A stretch of 5,175 bases of DNA from Candidatus Latescibacter anaerobius SCGC AAA252-E07 (GTDB taxonomy: Bacteria; Latescibacterota; Latescibacteria; Latescibacterales; Latescibacteraceae), in contig AQSL01000049.1 of the NCBI GenBank assembly GCA_000403035.1, positions 1-5,175 of the forward strand, written 5' to 3'. This document shows, piece after piece, positions 1-5,175 of the stretch. Positions within the stretch are counted from its first letter, which is position 1. Every line of letters starts with the position of its first letter. Both the position numbers and the translations under genes were made by a program. Below the pieces are notes generated by a model. The model saw nothing but the letters and a program-made list of their open reading frames with translations, did not search any database and was not told where the DNA came from.

Positions 1-2352
1 CTGGTTACACGAGGCGAGAATGCCCTTATGCTGCGGGCTTTTCAATTTCGAAGGAAAGTCGGTGCTTTGTCGCTCGGAGCAACATACGCCAACATGTATA
101 CTATGCAGAAAACGCGTGACGGGGGAAGAAATCTTAAAGGTACGGTATCAGACTATTCTTCGACACCAATATTTTATGCAATGAGGATTATTGACGATTC
201 CCCGAATGATGGTGATGGTCCAATAGTACATGATGTAAAATTCAAGGTGGATGGAGTATATCGTCCTGATATCCAACCTCTCATTGTTTTAGATGATTTG
301 AGAAGAGAGCTTGTGACTGCTGTTAACAGCAAATCGGAAATGGGTTATATTGATTACGGTGCAACTACTTTCAGTGGCCAGACGATGTCCTTTGACCAGT
401 TAACGATGAATGAGCGTACACCCAAATATCTTGATTATTTATATCTAAACGATTATATGCGCGGTTGGAATACCAAAACTATGACTGATAATTTTGATAT
501 TGATAAGGGAAAAGAATATTATAAGATAATCGATCCCGGAAGTAAACCTGTACAGGTAAATAAAAATGAATATGTGATGTATTTATTTGATGTTGGCAGT
601 ATTACCGAAAAAATAAACCGTGTTGAGGTTGAGGTTACGGTGTCGAATGACTACCGAATTCAGACCTCCCAGATATTTACAAAGAGAGTTGATGGTGGTC
701 ACGATAACAAGGGTGAGAACTATTTACACTACAATGCGGATTACTGGCAGACAATGGCACAGGCCGAAGGTAATATCAAGGACGGTTCAAACCTTCGCAC
801 AATAAAAATAGATTTTGGACATGAAGTTGGAAATGTAATGTATGGTTTCGATGCTCATTTTAATTATCTTGGTTTCAGGGTTAACGGGGAATTTGTAACG
901 AATTCTCACTTTTACATGTTTTCCGATGGTATCGCAGGTACCGGTATGCCACCCAATCCGCCTACCGATATAACTCCCCGTGACGGGCATCGTTCATCCC
1001 AGTCTGATCATGCATATTATGTAACCATTCAGAAAGACTGGTCTCGGTTTGGGTTCGCAGGCGAGTATTTCAAAATGGGAAAATTTTATCGTCCTTATAT
1101 GAATTACTATGTACCTTCTGATATTGCGACAAATACAGTTAATTGCCGTAATAATAGTATAAGGATGACCATGATAGAGGACAATGACGACGATGATCAG
1201 TATCCTGATACACAGTATAGAAGCAGGGCAATGGCCTATAATTTGGCTTCATTAACTGATCCGGATGGTGTTTTCCCCGGCAATGACCTGGATAATGACA
1301 GTTATGCCGACAATGAGAAGAACTTCAATAATATACCGGATTATGATGAACCGTTTTTGATGTTTGATGTTGATCCGGACGAGTACGTTTTCGGTGATGA
1401 TTTCAATAACAATACGATACCTGATTTCCGCGAAGATGATATGAAATACGATACGCCTTATGACCTTGACAGAAGAGGTCATCATGTCTATCTGCGATTC
1501 TCTCCTCAGAATAACGTTAATCTCATGATAGGAACATTTCGTACGAGAGGTGTAGGGCTGGATAACAGAACCTATGATGATTATTTCAAGGCAAATTTTG
1601 ACTATAATGTCTATATTGTTGGCAAAGTATTTGCAGAATACAGATTTGAAAGAATCCAGGATAATATCCAGGACAAGTTTGTGGTTGTACCGACAAGAAC
1701 CTATTATTCTTCAATGGGCTGGCACCAGTATTCACGTTATACCCGTGATTTGTATTATGATGAGATTGAATACAGGAATTCCAGAGTACAAAAATTATTT
1801 CTCGAATCCAAAATAAGGGCTATTCCCTCAGTAACCCTTGAAAATCATATAAGATACGAAAAGAACGAGCAGATAGAAGGAACCATGTATGATAACACAT
1901 TCCAGCCCAATGATGTTGTTTCGACACTGGCAGTAGTGAACAAATTTGCTTACACCAGGCAGTTAGGAAACTGGACATTCTCGCCTGGAATAAAATTCCG
2001 TCTTTATAAGAAAAACCGTTCGGAATCCCTGAATCCTCTCGACCATTACATGATACGTATGCCACTGGTTTATCTGAAATACCGTATTTCAAGCAAATCC
2101 AATATGACGTTTGGCATGCAGGGATTTAAAGGTTTTGAGTTGACCTATAAAGATTATATTCAGAGCCACAATGATTATAAGCAGATAAACTATATACTCC
2201 AGATTGAAAACAAATCGGACTATTTCGGTTTCGAAGTCTGGGGTGGGGTCGGATTTCAAATAGAACAAGTATCGTTTGACGAGAAATATCGCGGGTTTGA
2301 GGAATACAAGAAATCTACGTTCTTTGTAAGATTATGGACCGGATATAAATGA
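1..2352 (+). CDS. Large outer-membrane beta-barrel-like protein, 5'-truncated by window edge
   Basis: I do not recognise a named family. The frame is open from base 1 (nine codons precede the ATG at 28 without a stop), so that ATG is probably internal and the true start lies upstream. At least 783 residues are visible. Numbering from the ATG at 28, residues 1-380 are rich in Tyr/Phe/Asn/Asp with many alternating polar/hydrophobic stretches (for example 258-294), as expected of beta-structure. Residues 384-471 are strongly acidic and contain loops resembling EF-hand or thrombospondin type-3 calcium sites (D420-E430 and D458-D470). Residues 472-774 look like an outer-membrane barrel: short aromatic amphipathic strands and an end reading FFVRLWTGYK, like a BAM-recognised C-terminal strand but with one Lys after the aromatic residue. 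No enzyme motif or lipobox is visible. Residues 460-773 match the minus-strand gene at 4229-5175 without gaps. No strong terminator follows the stop. The CDS is certain; the outer-membrane location is inferred. Confidence 0.9.
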   Translation: MVTRGENALMLRAFQFRRKVGALSLGATYANMYTMQKTRDGGRNLKGTVSDYSSTPIFYAMRIIDDSPNDGDGPIVHDVKFKVDGVYRPDIQPLIVLDDLRRELVTAVNSKSEMGYIDYGATTFSGQTMSFDQLTMNERTPKYLDYLYLNDYMRGWNTKTMTDNFDIDKGKEYYKIIDPGSKPVQVNKNEYVMYLFDVGSITEKINRVEVEVTVSNDYRIQTSQIFTKRVDGGHDNKGENYLHYNADYWQTMAQAEGNIKDGSNLRTIKIDFGHEVGNVMYGFDAHFNYLGFRVNGEFVTNSHFYMFSDGIAGTGMPPNPPTDITPRDGHRSSQSDHAYYVTIQKDWSRFGFAGEYFKMGKFYRPYMNYYVPSDIATNTVNCRNNSIRMTMIEDNDDDDQYPDTQYRSRAMAYNLASLTDPDGVFPGNDLDNDSYADNEKNFNNIPDYDEPFLMFDVDPDEYVFGDDFNNNTIPDFREDDMKYDTPYDLDRRGHHVYLRFSPQNNVNLMIGTFRTRGVGLDNRTYDDYFKANFDYNVYIVGKVFAEYRFERIQDNIQDKFVVVPTRTYYSSMGWHQYSRYTRDLYYDEIEYRNSRVQKLFLESKIRAIPSVTLENHIRYEKNEQIEGTMYDNTFQPNDVVSTLAVVNKFAYTRQLGNWTFSPGIKFRLYKKNRSESLNPLDHYMIRMPLVYLKYRISSKSNMTFGMQGFKGFELTYKDYIQSHNDYKQINYILQIENKSDYFGFEVWGGVGFQIEQVSFDEKYRGFEEYKKSTFFVRLWTGYK

Positions 2353-2421
2353 TATTTATGGGTCATAGAGAGCCCTTTGCCTCATTATAAGAAAGCATAT
2401 AGTCTAAAAATGTAAAACATG

Positions 2422-2450
2422 TTGACATATTTTAAGATTGGTGTTACTAT
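2422..2450 (+). promoter_or_regulatory. Sigma70-type promoter with extended -10
   Basis: A perfect TTGACA (-35) at 2422-2427 is followed by a 17-base spacer and TACTAT (-10, 4 of 6 consensus) at 2445-2450. TG at 2442-2443 one base before it makes an extended -10. A-rich sequence (about 2405-2418) lies just upstream, as in UP elements. Transcription would start near 2457, giving a 5' leader of about 75 bases before the gene at 2533. This suggests the DUF4159 gene has its own transcript rather than depending only on read-through from the upstream barrel gene. TATACT at 2448-2453 is an alternative -10, but its spacer would be 20 bases. This is a motif match only, and housekeeping sigma specificity in this organism is assumed. 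Confidence 0.6.
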
Positions 2451-2492
2451 ACTTTGAGGAATATAAAAATTATAATAAACTGATTAACCTTC

Positions 2493-2513
2493 ATAACTTA
2501 TTGAACAAGTTAT
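2493..2513. promoter_or_regulatory. 21-bp near-perfect palindrome in the leader (operator or RNA hairpin)
   Basis: Half-sites ATAACTT (2493-2499) and AAGTTAT (2507-2513) are exact reverse complements. Pairing continues inward after one mismatch (2500/2506) through 2501-2502 and 2504-2505, so 9 of 10 pairs around the central G at 2503 match. It lies about 36 bases downstream of the predicted transcription start and ends 9 bases before the AAAAGG ribosome-binding motif. It could be a dimeric repressor's operator or a leader hairpin affecting translation. AT-rich palindromes can arise by chance, so the functional call is tentative. Confidence 0.35.
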
Positions 2514-2522
2514 TCACTACAT

Positions 2523-2528
2523 AAAAGG
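2523..2528 (+). promoter_or_regulatory. Ribosome-binding site (AAAAGG) that leaves two start choices
   Basis: AAAAGG lies 4 bases before the GTG at 2533 and 13 bases before the in-frame ATG at 2542. The first spacing is short and the second long, so the sequence alone does not decide the start. The ATG would remove only three residues and give a protein beginning Met-Ala-Lys-Lys. No other purine-rich motif is closer to the ATG. Confidence 0.5.
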
Positions 2529-2532
2529 TCTG

Positions 2533-3780
2533 GTGATTCAGATGGCAAAAAAACAAGTATCGGGAAGATTTAGAGGCTACTCAGATGCCATTGATATGGA
2601 AAAGCTTGAGCGAGAAACGCAAAAACTACTATTCCTCGGGCTTGTGGTGGCGGTTTCGTTTCATGCAGCAATCGGTTCTTACTTTATGTTCAAAAGGACA
2701 GAGGTTAAAGTTGTGAAACCCCCAACGATGGAACTTGTCATCCGACGTCCGAGGATGACCAAGCCCTTTGAATTCAAGAAAAAACGTATAAAACAACGTG
2801 AGTACAAGAAAAAAGAAATCGTCCAAAGAAAGCCGACCGCAGAAATAAAGACAAAATCTATTCAGCAAAATCTTATCGGTACGGTAACGTCGTATGATTT
2901 TGATACAAAAATGGATATAGATTCTGATACCAATATTTTTATTCCCGAAGGCATTGAAATAACGATGTCCGCAACACGTGAACCTGAAAAACAAATCTCG
3001 ATGAAAGAGGAAATGATATCTCTTGATGACCTTGATACCGGCCAGTTCAAAGCCATGATTATTCAGGATCCGAATGATAAGCAAAGTGTGAAAGGTTTTA
3101 TTTATATTGCCACCTTATGGGGCGCTCAGCTTGAGCCTTCTTACAAACGGGCGGTTATACATCTTTCTGACGCGGTAAACCGTTATACGAATATCAGGTC
3201 AAAGGTTGACAAGCATCTTTTTGTCGACTCAAGGAAACTGTTTGAGACTCCGTTTGTATTCCTGTGTGTTGACGGGCAGTTTGAATTAACAGAAATCGAA
3301 GCAAAGAATTTTGGAGAATACCTCAGAAAAGGCGGGTTCACTGTACTGGACAATGGTGAGCCTCAAGATGAATTTGGCGCTGCAGAAGCATCGTTGAGAC
3401 GTATGTTACGGGATGCTCTTGGGAATGATGCAAAATTTCTTCCTATTCCAAATACTCATCCACTCTATCACTGCTTCTTTGATTTTGATGATGGGCCTCC
3501 TCAGGGTTCGGAAGTTGAATTTTCAATAAACTCAAATATTGAAGATCGTAAAAATCAGTTTCTTTTTACTTTTTATAAACAGGTTCTTTACCTGGAAGGG
3601 ATCACAATTAACGACAGACTTGTTGCGGTATATTCGGATAAAGGCTATGCGAAAAAATGGGCGGCTACCAGTAACAATGAGCCCCAGCTCAAAATGGGTG
3701 TAAATATGGTAGTGTTCGCTTTAACCCAGGAAGGCAGCATTGCCCAGCAGAAAATGGATATCTTCTCTTCAGTTCAGTAA
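2533..3780 (+). CDS. TonB-like inner-membrane protein with C-terminal DUF4159 domain
   Basis: The protein has 415 residues from a GTG start, or 412 from the ATG at 2542. Residues 1-31 are a hydrophilic, probably cytoplasmic tail. Residues 32-53 form the only membrane helix and carry Ser42 and His44, reminiscent of the TonB/TolA SxxxH helix motif that contacts ExbB/TolQ, although the Ser-His spacing is not canonical. Residues 54-110 are very basic (KKKR at 82-85, KKK at 92-94) with scattered prolines, like a periplasm-spanning TonB linker. Residues about 111-185 are a polar, acidic connector. Residues about 187-400 resemble DUF4159, a family with a glutamine-amidotransferase-like fold: a hydrophobic strand then VDGQFELTEIE (246-256), a GEYLRKGGF segment (261-269), an ARR-like helix, and PIPNTHPLYHCFFDF (304-318). 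No standard TonB C-terminal domain follows. It probably has its own promoter at 2422-2450. Family function is not established; a motor-coupled periplasmic role is inferred from the anchor. The CDS is secure and the DUF4159 call is from recalled family pattern. Confidence 0.85.
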   Translation: MIQMAKKQVSGRFRGYSDAIDMEKLERETQKLLFLGLVVAVSFHAAIGSYFMFKRTEVKVVKPPTMELVIRRPRMTKPFEFKKKRIKQREYKKKEIVQRKPTAEIKTKSIQQNLIGTVTSYDFDTKMDIDSDTNIFIPEGIEITMSATREPEKQISMKEEMISLDDLDTGQFKAMIIQDPNDKQSVKGFIYIATLWGAQLEPSYKRAVIHLSDAVNRYTNIRSKVDKHLFVDSRKLFETPFVFLCVDGQFELTEIEAKNFGEYLRKGGFTVLDNGEPQDEFGAAEASLRRMLRDALGNDAKFLPIPNTHPLYHCFFDFDDGPPQGSEVEFSINSNIEDRKNQFLFTFYKQVLYLEGITINDRLVAVYSDKGYAKKWAATSNNEPQLKMGVNMVVFALTQEGSIAQQKMDIFSSVQ

Positions 3781-3817
3781 GATTATTTTTTTAATATCTT
3801 TCATGAATGCCCATATT

Positions 3818-3893
3818 TTTCAGGGATAAAAAACATTTTCAGTTCCATGCCTGCAAGGGTATAGTGTGATTCATTCATTTTTTATCCCTGAAA
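3818..3893. repeat. Perfect 16-bp inverted repeat enclosing a small hairpin (terminator or structured RNA)
   Basis: TTTCAGGGATAAAAAA (3818-3833) is repeated exactly in reverse complement at 3878-3893, with 44 bases between. The enclosed sequence can itself fold at 3847-3862 into a six-pair stem (two of the pairs G-U) capped by GCAA, a GNRA-type tetraloop. The left arm begins 38 bases after the stop of the DUF4159 gene. In an RNA from either strand the arms would form a long stem. The runs of A and T are on the inner side of the arms, unlike a classic terminator where the U-run follows the stem. A Rho-independent-like bidirectional terminator, a stabilising 3' structure, or a tiny mobile repeat are all possible. 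No target-site duplication is evident. The repeat itself is certain; its role is not. Confidence 0.6.
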
Positions 3894-4171
3894 CCTTCAA
3901 AACAGCAAGTTATATACTGAAAGCGTATATTTCAATACCATCAGGTACTCTGTATATTTCTCGGCTATCATTATGATGACCTTCTTTACCACACATAGCA
4001 TATAATCTCCATATTGTTCAGTATAAATTTTCAGAACTCAATTTCGTTCATACACTACATGATTTTGATTAAATCCCATTCGCAACACACAGCAGATCAT
4101 CCTAAAGTTTGATAAATACTTGATATCTCTTACGTTGAAAAATTTTTGATATTCGTTATAATAAATTAACT

Positions 4172-4185
4172 AAATATTAATATTT
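4172..4185. repeat. 14-bp perfect AT-only palindrome
   Basis: AAATATTAATATTT is its own reverse complement and lies 44 bases beyond the stop of the minus-strand barrel gene, within a stretch that is nearly all A and T. It may be part of that gene's 3' untranslated region or a DNA-bending site. Palindromes of this composition are expected fairly often by chance in such sequence. Confidence 0.25.
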
Positions 4186-4228
4186 CTATTAATATACATT
4201 CATTATTCTCAGCGAAATACAATTTTAA

Positions 4229-5175
4229 CTAATATCCGAGACATATCCGAACAAAGAACGAAGAACTTTTATATTCTTCGAATGACCGGTATTCCTCGTC
4301 ATATATTATCTCTTCCAGTTTGAATCCAAATCCGCTCCAAACATCGAATCCGAAATAGGTTGTTTTGTTTTCAATCTGGAAAATATAATTTACCTGTTTA
4401 TAATCATTATGGCTCTGGATATAGTCTTTAAATTGCATCTCAAAACCGTTAAGTCCCTGCATTCCAAGAATAATGTTAGTTTGGGGAGAAATCCGATATT
4501 TCACATAAATCAGTGGTATACGGAGCATATAATGATCAAGGGGATTGAGTGATTCCGAACGTCCTTTCTTGTACAAGCGGAATTTCACACCCGGCGAGAA
4601 TATCCAGTTTCCCCATTGCTTTGTATAGACGAATTTGTTTACCATAGCAAATGTCGTGAGAACATCCTTTGGCTGAAAGACATTGTCATACATAGTTCCT
4701 TCAAGCTGCTTGTTCCGCTCGTATCTTACATGATTTTCCATGGTGAGGGAGGGTATAGCCCTGATCTTGGATTCAATAAAGAGTTTTTGTACTCTGGAAT
4801 TCTTGTACTCAATCTCATCATAATAGAACTCGCGATCATATCGTGAATAAGAGCCCCATGGACCACTCCTTTTAATAGTTTTAGAAGGAACTACAACAAA
4901 GGAATCTTGTATATTGTCCTTAATTTTTTCATATCGGTACTCCGAGAAAAGCTTACCGATTGATAAAACATCATAATCAAGATTCACCTTAAAATAAGTA
5001 TCATCTGTCCTGTTATCCAGACCTATCCCTCTTGTCCGCAAAGAACCGGCAAATAGATTTACTTTCTCCAGTGGTGAAAGTCTTACATAAAGGTGATTTC
5101 CTTGACGATCGAGGTCATAAGGTGTATCATATTTCATATCATTTTCACGGTGATCAGGTATCGTGTTATTATTAA
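4229..5175 (-). CDS. Paralogous outer-membrane beta-barrel-like protein, 5'-truncated by window edge
   Basis: The frame remains open past the ATG at 5137 to the window edge, adding NNNTIPDHREND before that Met. The paralogue at 1-2352 has the matching NNNTIPDFREDD inside its chain, so the Met is internal and the real start lies beyond 5175. The visible 314 residues align without gaps to residues 460-773 of that protein, with about 218 identical positions (about 69%, hand count). Identical blocks include RSESLNPLDHYM and KDYIQSHNDYKQ. The most different part is the segment SKTIKRSGPWGS, probably an exposed loop. The chain ends in SFFVRICLGY with a terminal aromatic residue, the usual end of a barrel strand recognised by the BAM complex. 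The visible N-terminus falls within the last acidic calcium-loop-like motif. Reading frame and length are intact, so this is not a visible pseudogene. No known function or name is recognised; the outer-membrane location is inferred. Confidence 0.9.
   Translation of the reverse strand, partial: NNNTIPDHRENDMKYDTPYDLDRQGNHLYVRLSPLEKVNLFAGSLRTRGIGLDNRTDDTYFKVNLDYDVLSIGKLFSEYRYEKIKDNIQDSFVVVPSKTIKRSGPWGSYSRYDREFYYDEIEYKNSRVQKLFIESKIRAIPSLTMENHVRYERNKQLEGTMYDNVFQPKDVLTTFAMVNKFVYTKQWGNWIFSPGVKFRLYKKGRSESLNPLDHYMLRIPLIYVKYRISPQTNIILGMQGLNGFEMQFKDYIQSHNDYKQVNYIFQIENKTTYFGFDVWSGFGFKLEEIIYDEEYRSFEEYKSSSFFVRICLGY

Larger units (their letters stand above)
3781..4228. other. 448-bp intergenic region between convergent genes
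   Basis: No convincing gene is seen on either strand. The first 113 bases hold a T-run (3786-3792) just after the DUF4159 gene's stop and the inverted repeat at 3818-3893. The middle has small imperfect hairpins such as ATATAC (3912-3917) with GTATAT (3925-3930). The last 90 bases are extremely AT-rich. No tRNA-like fold, CRISPR repeat or transposase remnant was recognised. Both flanking genes end here, so transcription termination in both directions is its most likely content. Confidence 0.7.

Noticed and set aside
28..30. ATG as the true start of the first gene
   Set aside because: The frame is open through all nine codons back to the window edge. No ribosome-binding motif or signal peptide accompanies this ATG, and the sequence after it reads like the middle of a beta-rich protein.
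1820..2092. 90-residue open frame on the minus strand
   Set aside because: It is antisense to the most conserved part of the barrel gene, with no ribosome-binding site or recognisable protein pattern.
2360..2378. Possible terminator after the first gene (GGG ... CCC then TTT)
   Set aside because: The stem has only three G-C pairs plus weak wobble pairing, a loop of about 10 bases and a U-run of three, which is too weak to support a terminator call.
2629..3084. 151-residue open frame on the minus strand
   Set aside because: It lies wholly inside the TonB-like/DUF4159 gene. Its translation is rich in Phe, Arg and Cys without domain character, typical of the antisense of a Lys/Glu-rich coding region.
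3818..3893. Insertion sequence or MITE with 16-bp terminal inverted repeats
   Set aside because: No transposase or recognisable target-site duplication flanks the arms, and only one copy exists in the window. It is kept as an inverted repeat of unknown role.
3900..4228. Decayed gene or RNA gene in the long intergenic stretch
   Set aside because: Stops are frequent in the frames examined, no similarity to the neighbouring proteins is visible, and no tRNA or other known RNA fold was recognised.
5135..5137. ATG as the true start of the minus-strand gene
   Set aside because: Twelve further in-frame codons before it match the internal sequence of the paralogue, so this Met is internal and the gene continues beyond the window.
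1405..5175. Composite transposon or phase-invertible cassette bounded by the two paralogous genes
   Set aside because: No recombinase gene or short recombination site is seen. The copies are already about 31% different in protein sequence, so efficient homologous inversion is unlikely.

Overview
This window comes from an AT-rich genome (roughly 40% G+C by eye) of a Gram-negative (diderm) bacterium. Two genes encode large proteins that look like outer-membrane beta-barrels, and a third encodes a TonB-like inner-membrane protein with a periplasmic domain. No ribosomal or other phylogenetic marker is present. The protein style (very large acidic barrel proteins, TonB-like anchors fused to DUF4159) recalls uncultured FCB-type phyla, but that placement is a guess.

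Layout. (1) Positions 1-2352, plus strand: the 3' part of a large gene whose reading frame is open at the window edge. It ends in a barrel-like domain preceded by an Asp/Asn-rich segment with calcium-loop-like motifs. (2) Positions 2353-2532: a 180-bp intergenic region with a good sigma70-type promoter (2422-2450) and a 21-bp near-perfect palindrome (2493-2513). (3) Positions 2533-3780, plus strand: a 415-residue protein with a short cytoplasmic N-terminus, one membrane helix containing a TonB-like His, a very basic linker and a C-terminal domain that I read as DUF4159. (4) Positions 3781-4228: 448 bp without a convincing gene. It contains a perfect 16-bp inverted repeat (3818-3833 / 3878-3893) around a small possible GNRA hairpin, then very AT-rich sequence. 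(5) Positions 4229-5175, minus strand: the 3' part of a second large gene, also running off the edge. It is a close paralogue of the end of gene 1: about 69% identical over 314 residues with no gaps, by hand count.

The two paralogous barrel genes point toward each other and flank the TonB-like/DUF4159 gene. An inference, not a demonstrated function, is that the central protein works across the periplasm with an ExbB/ExbD-type motor encoded elsewhere, and that the barrel proteins are its partners or share its envelope process. None of the three genes has a gene name I can assign.
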